Below the pieces are notes generated by a model. That model made no database searches, was not told where the DNA came from, and saw nothing but the letters and a program-made list of their open reading frames with translations. Shown here piece by piece: positions 1 to 11,035 of a stretch of DNA of 64,000 nucleotides (position 1 is the first letter of the stretch; each line of letters starts with the position of its first letter). This DNA is from Hygrophila difformis (taxonomy: Eukaryota > Streptophyta > Magnoliopsida > Lamiales > Acanthaceae), in the NCBI GenBank assembly GCA_030278955.1, contig JAOANR010000002.1, positions 27,204,057 to 27,268,056 on the forward strand, given 5' to 3'. The translations under genes were made by a program, and so were the position numbers.

Positions 1-2206
1 CAGTACAACTTGCTGAGTAAGTTAACACATGCATGATCGTAGGATTTAAAAGCCATCAATTTAATATTTAAATAAAACATGATAATAACATAAATAATTC
101 AGTCTAATTTAATCAACTATCCGATTTGCATAATTCAGTTCAATGCTTCCTTTAACATCACATTTCCATATAATCTAGAATAAAAGTCATAACTTAAATA
201 AGCATTTAAATAATTTAATTGGACAACAATATAATTTAATTTAATTTAAATTTTCCCCTTACATCCCAGATTCAGTATTTCAAGTATTTCACGATTGCAT
301 CGCAATCTCAACAAGTTTAGCCGGTAGCCCGGCGGCCGCAACCGTATCAGCCATACCCAGTACCACTCCGGAGCCTCGGGAAACTCATGTGGATATTCTC
401 GAGAGTGTAGGCTCTATATCTCATGCCGTTTTGGCAATATCATATCTCAATTTAAGCGCGCGGGGTCACCATCGTCCATAAAGGCACGAAGTGAAGCAGT
501 TAGGGGACACCCTGCAGAGCCACTCACCCCTAATTTTAATTTATCAAGTTTGTAAGGGGATTTAATTTCAAAAATCTGATTTCAATTTGGTTTATTTAAA
601 AATAGTATTTCAATTTGTTTCAACCCTAAAGGTTAATTCCATGTTTCAACAAGATTTCAAGATTTGATTTCCGGTAAACCACAGTTTACTCTAAAATTCA
701 TCTAAAATCAGATTTAACTCCAAAAGTTCTGAAATTTCATGACTGACTCAGAAACGTCGAGATCTACAACTTTCATGTTTTAATTCTTTCAATCCGAGAT
801 ACCAAAATAGGTCAAAAACACCAATTTTCACAGAACCACAGATCTGTCCGAATTTTGTATGTCACAGTTTAAAGATAATGAAATCTACCATAGCAAATCA
901 ACTCCAAATTTGATGAACTTTTAAAGAGACCATCTTAAGACATTTATCTACAACTTTCATGTTCGGCCAAAGATCTAAATCGGTGTATAACTAATGTCAA
1001 AAATGTGATCAAGATCGGACCTAAGTTCTGTCAAGAATTTCAAGATCTAGTTTCAAGCAGTTCGGTTTTGGTTGGTTTTCACCTAACAAATCGTCTCTAA
1101 AAATTCTGAAAATTTTACAGTAGATAGATCTAAGCCTTAGGAACGTTTTTCGTGTTTTAAGTTTTTCTGTTTGAGGTCGTTTTAAGGTTCGGAAAAATTC
1201 GTCAAAACTGCTGCGTCGGTAGAAAACATAAGTTGGCAAATTTACGATTTCTTGTTAAATCTTTTAGTTTCGAACGTTTTAATTTCTCCCAAAATCATGT
1301 AAGAGTTAACTTACAGAGTTGTGAACGTCCGGGATCATCTATTTCGAAGGTGTGGCTTCCAGTCCACCGTTTCTCCTCTCCGTTCGTCGAGTTCTACGAT
1401 CTAGATCCAATTCGAGGTGTAGAAGGGAAAAGAAGAAGATTAGGATTCGTTTTCGAATCATATATTGAACATGGATTGGATCGGGACTTACCACAACGTT
1501 GGAGATCTTGAAATTTTCGTCCAACAGTCCAAGCTTTGGTTTCGTGCCTCCGACGACTCCGGATTTAGGGTTTCGAATGTGTAGAGAGTTGTAGGGTTTT
1601 GTAAAAGTGTTCGGGGCTTCCAAGGGGGTTTATTTATAGATAGCTAAGACCTAGGGCGTCCAAAATCTGACCCTAAGGGTCTTGAGTCGAAAGACGTTCA
1701 ACCGAAAGTCAAAAAATCCGCGTTCGGGCGAGAGATTCACGCAACGGGCGAATCTGTCGCGTGGCGCGGTCGTGGCGCGCCCAATGCCTATGGACCGCGC
1801 GGCCACCGCGCCGACTTCACCTGGACTTCGGTCCGGGCGGGTCGTGCGATCCGTCGTGCTTTTCCTCATCTCTTTCGGATTTATATCCCTCTATGCTCCC
1901 GAATTCCGATTTCTGGGGTATCTTCGGGTTTACGAAAGTAGGAACCCCGTATAATTTATGTTTGGACTCGAATTCTCGAGTTCATTGGTGTCGGGTTTTG
2001 GTGTACAATTTATTTACCTTTAATAATTCCTTTTATTTAATTAAATTCCTTTAATTCCCTTTTAAGTAAAAATCTCATTTCTCATTCCCTTATCTTTATT
2101 TATTTCTTTATTTGCCGGATTTATTTATTTATGGTATCTATTGTATTTATTGTTTATTTATTTAATTATTGTTTTATTTTATGTTGGAAAATTCTCGGGT
2201 ATTACA
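1..2206 (-). repeat. 3' LTR of copy A, incomplete at window edge
   Basis: Matches 37074-39226 and 45556-47761 nearly base for base. In element sense the LTR starts TGTAATACCCGAG at 2206. A TATAAATA box lies at 1631-1638 (minus), so U3 is about 570 bp and R-U5 is very long (about 2 kb). A consensus splice-donor string GTAAGTTAAC lies at 1305-1314 (minus), about 290 bases downstream of the expected transcription start. About 390 bases of its U5 end lie outside the window. Small ORFs in this interval are not considered genes. Confidence 0.92.
1631..1638 (-). promoter_or_regulatory. LTR TATA box
   Basis: TATAAATA on the minus strand, conserved at the same LTR position in the copies near 38651, 47190 and 63260 and, in plus orientation, near 26240 and 29730. 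Position within the LTR fits the core promoter for the genomic RNA. Transcription start would be near 1600; this is inferred from spacing only. Confidence 0.6.
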
Positions 2207-2244
2207 GTCTACCCTCCTTAAGAATCAACTTCGTCCTCGAAGTT
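2207..2244 (-). promoter_or_regulatory. Polypurine tract with upstream 18-nt hairpin
   Basis: In element sense, the hairpin AACTTCG-AGGA-CGAAGTT (2227-2244, perfect 7-bp stem, 4-nt loop) is followed by five bases and then the tract TTAAGGAGGGTAGAC, which abuts the 3' LTR. The tract primes plus-strand DNA in this retroelement class. The hairpin is conserved in the related elements in this window. Confidence 0.8.
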
Positions 2245-2429
2245 GTGTTACGGTCTTTCTCGTGCTAAGGTCTTTTATTTGTTTTGTTATTTTGTGACTG
2301 AACTTAGAATTAAAACTTCTAAGCTGCCTACGTACCCTGTGAAGGGATCAAGCCATAACGTAGTTCAAAAGTTTACAAAGATACACGAAAAATAGGTGGT
2401 ATGACATCCTCTCCCCCTTAAGATTGCAG

Positions 2430-5400
2430 TTATGTCCCCATAACTGTGTCGGTATCGGTTTGGAACAATGTCGGGTATCGTTCCGTCATGTCGGATTCTA
2501 ATTCCCAAGTTGCCGTCTCACTTTCGTGGTTTGACCAAAGAACCTTGATCATTTTGACGGTTTTGTTCCGAGTTACGCGTTCCTTAGTATCGAGAATACG
2601 CACTGGGACTTCTTCGTAAGTCAAATCTTCATCGAGCTCAATTATCTCCGGTTGAAGTACATGTGTCGGGTCCGGCACATACTTCTTTAGTTGTGAGATA
2701 TGGAAGACATTATGAACTCGATCTAATTGCGGCGGTAAAGCCAGTCGGTAGGCTAAATTTCCGACTCGTTCTAGAATCTCATAAGGTCCTATGTATCGAG
2801 GACTCAACTTTCCTCGCTTGCCAAAGCGCATCACCCCCTTCATGGGCGATATCTTTAGCATGACCCTGTCTCCCACTTGAAATTCTAGGTCTCGTCGTCT
2901 CACGTCGGCATAACTCTTTTGACGGTCTTGTGCGGCTTTCATTTTCCTTTGAATCACTTTGATTTGTTGAGCCATGTCTTCGATAAGTTGTGGTCCCACC
3001 ACCACTGACTTATCGTTTTCTTCCCAGCTCAACGGACTTGGGCACTTTCGTCCATAAAACGCCTCGAAAGGTGCCATGCCAATGCTAGCATGATAGTTAT
3101 TATTAAAAGAGAACTCGATTAGGGGTAAATGGGATTCCCAATTTCCCTTAAATTCCAACACGCATGCCCTCAGCATGTCTTCTAGTGTTTGGATTGTTCT
3201 CTCGGTTTGACCATCCGTCATCGGGTGGAATGCGGTGCTCATTTTGATTTGAGTACCGAGAGTCTTTTGTAACTCCGTCCAAAAGTGAGAGACAAATCTA
3301 CTGTCTCTATCGGAAATGATGTCATGTGGTACTCCATGTCGTCGTACCATATTATCAATGTAGGCTCGGGCCAATTGGTCCATAGTCCACGTGTCCTTCA
3401 TCGGGATAAATATGGCTGTCTTCGTTAGCCTATCCACAATCACCCAAATCTTGTTCATGCCTTTAGGTGATCGGGGTAATCCCGAGACAAAATCCATTGA
3501 GATGCTATCCCACTTCCAACTTGGAATCTCTAGTAGTTGCATCAGTCCTAGGGGTTTATGTCGCACTGCCTTGACCTTTTGGCAGGTGAGACATTTCGCC
3601 ACGAAATTTGCCACTTCCTTCTTCATTCCCGGCCACCAATAAATCTTCTTCAGATCTTTGTATAGCTTGTCACCTCCGGGATGTACGGAATATGGCGTGT
3701 TGTGCCCTTCCTCCATCAACCTTTGCTTCAATTCAGCACACTTCTGAGGCACACACCATCTCCCTTTAAAACGGATGCTTCCATCCTCGTGGACAGCAAA
3801 CCCTATTGCCCTTCCTTCGGCAATATATCCCCTTATCTTCTCCAATTTCGCGTCGCCCGGTTGAGCGAGTCGAATCTCGTCCAATATTGGAGTTTCTACG
3901 ACCATGGCATTGATCGTTTCACTCACTGTGCCAGGATGCACAAGTTCTAACTCCAATCTTGCTAACTCCATGTACAATGCCGGCGGAATTACCAACGAGT
4001 TTGTCACATGTTGGGTTTTCCGACTTAGGGCATCGGCTACCACATTCGCCTTCCCCTCGTGGTATGCTATCTCTAAATCGTAGTCTTTAATTAGTTCCAA
4101 CCACCTTCGCTGTCTCAAATTCAACTCCTTCTGAGTGAATATATATTTCAAGCTCTTGTGGTCGGTGAACATTCGACACTTCCGCCCATAAAGATAATGT
4201 CTCCATATCTTTAGAGCGAAAACGACCGCTGCCAACTCCAGGTCATGTGTCGGATAATTCTCCTCGTGAGGTTTCAGTTGGCGTGATGCATACGCTACGA
4301 CTCTCGAATCTTGCATCAAAACACAACCTAACCCTTCCTTCGAAGCATCACTGTAAACTTCGAAGTCACCATTCTCTGATGGTAGTGTCAATACGGGTGT
4401 GGTTGTGAGTCGTTTCTTAAGTTCTTGAAACGCAGTCTCACAAGCCTCTGTCCACACGTATTTTACTCCCTTCTTAAGTAGCTGGGTCAAAGGTCGTGCG
4501 ATTTTAGAAAAATCCTTCACGAACCGTCTATAGTACCCGGCTAAGCCAAGGAAACTCCTTATCTCCATTTGGCTCTTGGGAGTTGCCCACTCAGTTACGG
4601 CAGAGACTTTTGCCGGATCCACTGAAACTCCATCAGCGGATACTATATGTCCAAGAAATGCTACCTCCTTCAACCAAAAATCGCATTTGGATAGTTTGCC
4701 GTATAGCTGATTCTTTCGCAAGGTCCCTAACACTTGGTGCAACTGCTGGGCATGCTCCTCCTCGTTTTTCGAGTAGATCAGGATGTCATCAATGAACACC
4801 ACTACGCACTGATCTAATAGCTCTCGAAATACATTGTTCATGAGGTTCATGAACATTGCCGGAGCATTTGTTAACCCAAAGGATAACACCGTGAACTCGT
4901 AGTGACCATATCGAGTTCGAAACGCCGTCTTTGGGATGTCTTTCTCGGAAATTCTCAACTGGTGATACCCAGATCGTAAGACAATCTTCGAGAATACTGA
5001 AGCTCCCTTCAGTTGATCAAATAGATCCTCTATTCTCGGCAGAGGGTATTTATTCTTAATGGTCACTTGGTTTAATCCTCGGTAATCTATGCAAAGACGT
5101 AGTCCTCCGTCTTTCTTCTTAACAAATAAAACCAGTGCTACCCAGGGGGAAGTACTCGGCCTTATGTATCCTTTTCCTAACAGCTCCTCGAGTTGGTCTT
5201 TTAACTCCTTCATTTCCAGTGGTGCCATCCGGTACGGAGCTTTTGAGACAGGCTCTGTGCCCGGAATGAGATCTATAGTGAACTCAAGATCTCTCTCAGG
5301 TGGCATTCCCGGGATGTCTTCAGGAAACACATCCGGGTATTCTCTTACCACTGGTATCCTATCAACCTTGTTCTCTTCCGCCTCAAGGTTGTGCACGTAG

Positions 5401-7190
5401 CACGCATATAGTTCATACCCCTTACGCATCAAGTTACTTAGTTTAAGTGCACTAACGATTTTGTTACTTTTCTTAGGGGGCTGAGAGTAAAAGATAACTC
5501 TCTTTCCCCTACTTTTTGACAAGGTGATCTTTTGTTTTTGGCATTCGATCACCGCCTTATACTGGGATAACCAATCCATCCCCAGTATGATGTCAAAGTC
5601 TCTTAAGTTAAATTCTACTAAGTTCGCGAAGAATTCTACGTTCTTTATCACTATAGGAATTCTGTTATATCGTTTAGAGCAAGATACTACTTCTCCAGAA
5701 GGCAATTGAATTCCTAAGCTAATTCTCTCGCACTTAGGTAGATCTAACTCAGGCACTGTCCTTGATGCTATGATTGAGCAACTAGCTCCAGAATCAAATA
5801 GAACTCTAAGGGGTGTATTCAAAACGTGAAATGTACCTGCCATCACTTCTCCTTGCGCAGGCACGTCCGCTTGGTTAACCACATTGAGCCTCCCCACAGG
5901 GCGTCCTTGGTTGCCCTGCTGATTCGCATTCTGCTGCTGGTTTAGCTGTTGGTTTTCATTCTGCGGGGGCGGAGGTCGTTGGTTCTGGTTCTGGTTCTGC
6001 GGCCTATTTTGAGGGGGTCTGTATCCCTGGTTATTTCCGTTCCGCCCGTTTTGATTTTGAGGCTGTTCTTGCCCCGTGGCCAAATCGTCCCTTCTCGTTA
6101 TGTTCTCGAGCCTAGTCTGGCAATCCCGTCGAACGTGACCCATTCGACCACATCGGTAGCAGGCACCCTGTTGCGGGCATCCCCTCGCCAGATGGGGTCG
6201 TCCACATCTTGGGCAGGGTGGTACCGGATCTTCCTGGTTGAACCTCCTCCCATTGTTGTTTTGTTGGGGCCTATTCGGCCCTCTCCGCTGTTCGTTCCTT
6301 CCAGTGTTGTTCTCGCTTCTCGAGTCCCGGTTCCTCTTATCTTGGGGACCCCTGCTGGACTCCCCACTCACCCTTCTCTTCAGTTGTTGCACACGCGCTA
6401 CCGCTACAGCGCGGTCATACACAGCTTGCAAATCGGGGTAGTGTACCCCCGCGATCACCTCGCGAACAGACAGGTTCAGCCCCATCTCGAACTTTTGTGC
6501 CTTTTCTGCATCAGTGGGCACTAGCCTTGGTGCGAACCTCACCAGCTCCTTGAAACGTGTGTAGTATTCTTGCACCGTTTGGCCTCCTTGCTTCAGTGAC
6601 AGGAATTCTTCGTACATGGCGGCTTTAGTACTCAAGGGATAGAATCGATCCCTGAGTAGTTCCATCATCTCCATCCACAAGTAGGGCTCGTCATCTTCAG
6701 TCAGCTTAGCTTGAGTCGCCTGCCACCAGTCGTCCGCTTCGCCTCCCAAGTAGTACGAAGCGACATGCACTCTTTCTCCTTCCGGACATTTGACTGCTCC
6801 CAGCAGTTTGTCGAAGGTCCGGATCCATTCCTCCAGTTTGGCTGGATCCTCCTCACCAGCATAGTGGGGCGGCTAGTAAGGATTCACCATCGCCAAGTAG
6901 TTGGGGCGAGCTTGGGGCGGAGGTACCGCCGCAGCTTGGCCCTGGTTGACTTGCGCGTTTCCTAGCGCAATCAAAACCTCCTCTATCGTCCGAAGACGAT
7001 CGCCCACGTTGTTCGGTGCGGGGGCGTCCTGCGCACCTTGGGGTTGTTCCTCTACAAGTGGGGCCGGTTCCGTGACATTAGGAGGTGTTTCAGTAGGTGT
7101 TTCAGTAGTGGTTTGGGGAGCGGGTTGAGTTCTTCCTCTGGGTGCCATTCTGGTACAAATAGGGTGGATTAGGACTTGTGAATTTAGCAT
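2430..7190 (-). pseudogene. gag-pol polyprotein, copy A, one premature stop
   Basis: Retrotransposon polyprotein collinear with the intact frame at 39450-44210: gag, CCHC zinc knuckle ([14 protein letters not shown]), DSGA protease, RT with FIDD, RNase H, HHCC/D,D35E integrase, chromodomain. The frame is open except for one TAG at 6873-6875 where the other copy has CAG (Gln), so it reads as 105 plus about 1,480 codons. The change is C to T in a CAG context, the kind expected from deamination of methylated CHG cytosine. RT motif A reads [13 protein letters not shown]: the catalytic Asp is Val (codon at 4980-4982), as in the other copy. A motif-E-side change W-G to W-V at RSTSPWVAL is private to this copy. 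Confidence 0.93.
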
Positions 7191-7202
7191 ATAGTCTAAG
7201 CT

Positions 7203-9971
7203 ACAATTTTAACAATCTAATAATTTTAACTCTTGCTTAGAGACTAAAGGAGGATTGTTTAATTAATAATAGTGGATTACCTGCAATTAATTAAATCTTT
7301 GAGATTAAAATTATGGGAATTTCACCCTTAGATCAAAGTATTTGTCCATTTAAATTGTGGAGATCATGGACCGTTTGATTCTTAGCCTAGCTAGCAATTG
7401 TCCGAGATTGTGAATCGGGATTTGTTGGACTATTTAGTTAACGATGCCAATTAATAAGTGATTTGTACCCAATAGATTAAATTATGAATTATTGAACATA
7501 AACCATTAAAAACTTAATTAGGTCCATAAGAAAAATTATTAAGTCCATAAGTCCATTGGGTTAACATTTTAGCTTGGGCCATTTAATTAGAGCTTTTTTA
7601 GGTCAAATTGACAAAGACATAGTCGAACAAGGATGGCCCAATGCAAGCCCAACTAGCTAGAGCCCAACACATGAAACCCTAACACTAACCCTAGCTAGAC
7701 GCCGCACTGCTGGCACCGCCACCGCCGGAGGCAGACCGCCGGCAACCCCCGTTGCAACCGATTTTGGCTCCCCAACCCCATTTTTTCTTCGAATCCGGCC
7801 ACACCACCCTCCTGCCGCCGCCTCCAACCTCCTGCCGCCGCTTCCACCCCCAAACCGCACCACCACCACCACCTTCTCCATTTCCCGTGGCCATCCTCGC
7901 CAGCACAGCCACCACCTGCCACCTTCAAACCCTCCACCACCACCACGACTCCGTCACCACCATCACCTCCGCCACCCCAAAAACACATCCACAGCCACCA
8001 CCACCACCCTCTCTCCGCGAGCCACGAAGCCAACACCACAAAAACAGAAAATAGGAAGGAGAAAGAAGAAAGGAAGAAGAGAGGAGAAGAATGGAAGGAG
8101 GCTGGAGCCCTTCCGCCGCTTGCCGCCGCCTTCACTCGCGTCCGCCGGAGCCGCCATGGAGAGGAAGGAGACAGAGAGAATCGGAGAAGGGAGAAGCCAC
8201 CGCTGCCGGCGCCGCCTTCGTCGTGCGCTGCCGCCACCGCCATCATCGCAGGGCAATCGCCCTCTTCCAGCCGCTGCTGCCGCCACGCCGCCACCGGTGG
8301 TGTGCCAAGAGGAAGACCAAAAATGGGGGAAAGGAAAAACAAGGAAGAAAGGTGGGGTGAGAGTGTACGAGGGCTGAAAATTCTTCTGCATAATGGAGAC
8401 AAAAATTCTAAAATGAGGAGGGTAGTAGGACACTAACCCTTGAGTACCAGGAGCATTAATGAAGTGCAGAACCCAACTGAGGAAAGAGCCCATCTGAAAA
8501 GCTGAAATGGGATTTTATTTGTCTTATCTGGCCAACACCTCCCTATAAAAAGACCCTCCCATCAATACGCGCCATTCCTCCCCCCTCTCTCCAGATAATT
8601 TTCTTTTTCCTCACTGTTATGTCCGATTGGAGTTACAGAATAGAGTAGCAGTTGGGTTTCAAGGTTTTGGTGAAGCAAGTTTCAATTAAGAATTTAAGAG
8701 GTGAAGTTTCCTCTATTTAGTTAGTTACCTTTAATAAATTTTAACTATCTTAGTAGTAGTAGCAGTAGTAGTATTAATTAAAATAACATTTCAGGCAGTT
8801 TAAGTTATTTCCGCTTTAAGGGTTTTCTACTCGTAGGCCAGCGTAACCGTGTTGTGATTTCCTAATCTTCATACGGTAACTGTAAGTAGACTTTTATTCC
8901 TTGAGGTTAAGCCAAAAAAATTATTTAGCTTAAGCATAATTTATTTACCGCTTTATTTCTTTAAATTTATGCTTATAGCTCCCTACTGTTATTTTTGGTT
9001 TATTGGTATGCTCCTTTTACTGTGCTTTATAATTACTGCATCTATCCACAAAAATCCTACGGATTTTTAAGCGCGCATTGTTACGGGCATGGGGCCGTGC
9101 CATGGGTCGCTGCTGCCCAACTCCTACATTGTTGTGCACATAATAGCCGCAAGGGGACCAATGGGGATTTCCAGCTCGGTGCCATTGGTCTTCTCTCATA
9201 GTGGGTATGAGGAAATTTTTTACCTCCCCCACACCCTTGAGTGTATGTTAGATCTGGGCCCTACGGCGGGGAACCTGCACATCACGATGTCATATTATTG
9301 AATCCCGGGTTATTAATATCGCATTTATGTACAATTAAATTCTCATTTAGCATGCCAATTCCATAACTGTTCTTTTAAATTACATCTGGAACCCAACCTC
9401 CTCCGGGAGTAAGGGTCTATTTACTCAGCGATTGTTTTTCGCTGACTCTATATTTTACTTATTCCTTTACAGGTTTTGACATCTGTGAGGACCACTAGAC
9501 ATTTCATTTCATCTGCGCACGGATCGGCGTATTATAAGTATTTCTTTTCCGGATTTTAAGTATGTAAAACTTTTAAGTCTCCTTGACGGAGTTAACTTGG
9601 CATATGGTCTGTTCCCATTTGAGGACGTATATTCGGGTGACTTCCCACTTTTGTTACTTCCTACGCCTCTCTATTTTCACTGACGATGAACGTTGTTGCT
9701 TTAAGAATGCATGATCCGTTTCCCCTTTTTAGATGGTGCATTTATATCATTTAGCCCGCATAGGGGCGTATCGGTTTATTTTTATTGGTATGCTGGTACT
9801 CTGATTTGAAGCCTATTTAATACGTCAATGTATTATAAGCTTCCATTTTCCGAATTTTTTTCAAGTTAGCCTTAGCGTATTTTGGATATTCCGGGATACG
9901 TGGCAGTAGCACCCTCCCATTTCTTCCGCATTTTCTTCTGCTGTTCCTATAGGGAAAATGGGGGTGTTACA
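7203..9971 (+). repeat. 5' LTR of copy B, truncated at its start
   Basis: Aligns with 15770-18591 and ends GGGGGTGTTACA. About 75 bases of the LTR start are missing where it joins copy A. It contains a GC-rich, CCA/CCG-repeat stretch (about 7690-8340) that creates spurious proline/histidine- or glycine-rich frames on both strands, a TATA box at 8544 and a GTAAGT donor-like site at 8882. An AGT microsatellite (about 8750-8772) differs in length from the other LTR (17338-17361). Confidence 0.92.
8544..8550 (+). promoter_or_regulatory. LTR TATA box of copy B
   Basis: CCCTATAAAAAGACC context, repeated at 17122-17129 in the other LTR. It places U3 at about 1.4 kb. Downstream, GTAAGT at 8882-8887 (17472-17477 in the 3' LTR) is a possible splice donor in R/U5. 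Confidence 0.6.
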
Positions 9972-9974
9972 ATT

Positions 9975-9985
9975 TGGTATCAGAG
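9975..9985 (+). promoter_or_regulatory. Primer binding site, initiator tRNA-Met type
   Basis: TGGTATCAGAG three bases after the LTR end. The canonical plant gypsy/copia site continues with C; here the next base is A. Complementary to the 3' end of initiator tRNA-Met, the minus-strand DNA primer. Confidence 0.85.
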
Positions 9986-10180
9986 AAGTTTTGCTCTTTG
10001 AGCATTGTGCATTGAAAATTACTTTTAAATCCTTGCACAACCATTTTTATTTATACATATGCCAAGTATTAAATACTTTATTTTAGGGACGGGGACACAC
10101 ACACATACGCATATAGGTACGATCAGAATTTTTTTTAGCACATATATAAATATATATATTTCTGACCCAATTTTCCCCAG

Positions 10181-10640
10181 ATGTCAAACCCTGCACTCAC
10201 AGCGATTTCAGACTCGGTATCTCGTTTGACCGAGCGAGTGGTGAAGCTGAGGAACGAAGTCCAAGTACACGAGGACGACATATCCAAATTGACTGAGAGG
10301 ATAGCAAAGGCAGAAGCAGAAAAGGAATCTGAGCAGAACATATGATCAGGCGATGTCGAAGGGCCTGGAAGACGAGGAGCAGAAGTATGTCACAATTACA
10401 GACCAGCAGCAGCGGCTCCACTCACTCGAGGCCGAGGTGTCCACTTTCATGGATGACCTCCGCTTCTTCCACACGAACTGGGGGCCCAGGAAGAGGGCGA
10501 AGCTGGATTGCACGGCCATGGTAGACAAGCACGTGACCTGGGAGGTGACGCCCGCCTCCACTAGCGCCCAGCCCATCCCAGTGTCGGATGAGTCTGACCC
10601 TGAGGAGGACAAGGAGGATGAGGATGAGGATGCCGAGTGA
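10181..10640 (+). pseudogene. Upstream coiled-coil ORF of copy B (frameshifted)
   Basis: ATG at 10181 follows TTTTCCCCAG, which resembles a splice acceptor. The first part (about 54 codons, stop near 10343) is heptad-rich (SRLTERVVKLRNEV, DISKLTERIAKAEAEKE). After a frameshift a second frame (10353-10640) continues heptads and ends in an acidic tail (SDPEEDKEDEDEDAE). No domain is recognised. Position, coiled coil and acidic C terminus parallel the 111-codon ORF at 44456-44791 of the other Tekay family, so I infer a shared accessory ORF before gag. Function unknown. Confidence 0.55.
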
Positions 10641-11035
10641 GGATTCGGACGTGCAGCGACTGAGCACCTTTTTACCTGCTTTCCTTAGTATCTACCTCGC
10701 TTGACTAGATGCCTATTGGGATTATTATGTATTGGTATTGACTGTTATTTTCCATTTTCATTGGTAAGATCTCGGGGACGTTTACTCCACAGATAGATCT
10801 AAGAAGTGGTATCACTGTAAAGGATTGGCTTTGCCGTTCCTTATTCTCGGTTATGTATAAGAATTAAGAATGATGTTATCACACTTTTCCTTAGTACCAC
10901 TTAAGGGCTTGACATAGGAGATGCATTAGACTTATAGGACTATGGGCTACGCTTAAGAATAGTAATAATAATAGTTAGATAATTAATAATTAATGTTAAA
11001 AGACACCTTCTTAAGATTGGAATATTTCATTTCAG

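Larger units (their letters stand above)
1..7202 (-). mobile_element. Ty3/gypsy Tekay/Del-type chromovirus, copy A (partial)
   Basis: Minus-strand LTR retrotransposon: 3' LTR (1-2206, left end outside the window), polypurine tract, then gag-pol read from 7190 down to 2430. The RT, RNase H, integrase and C-terminal chromodomain order is that of chromoviruses of the Tekay/Del group. It is almost identical to 37074-44222 except that it keeps about 54 LTR bases lost there (around 38150). The 5' leader, primer site and 5' LTR are missing: similarity to the other copy stops at about 7202, only 12 bases above the gag start, where the LTR of an oppositely oriented element begins. The break looks like illegitimate recombination or deletion, not a clean insertion. 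Confidence 0.93.

Noticed and set aside
1233..2054. Several 60-100 codon frames repeated at 38253-39074, 46788-47609 and 63310-63663
   Set aside because: All fall in copies of the same Tekay LTR and on both strands; repeat copies, not genes.
2663..6965. Plus-strand frames opposite gag-pol (also 39683-44148)
   Set aside because: Shadows of the minus-strand polyprotein; none shows a domain.
7657..8493. Long glycine-, proline- or histidine-rich frames on both strands (also 16282-17071)
   Set aside because: They lie in the GC-rich CCA/CCG low-complexity part of the copy B LTRs, overlap in several frames at once and match no domain.
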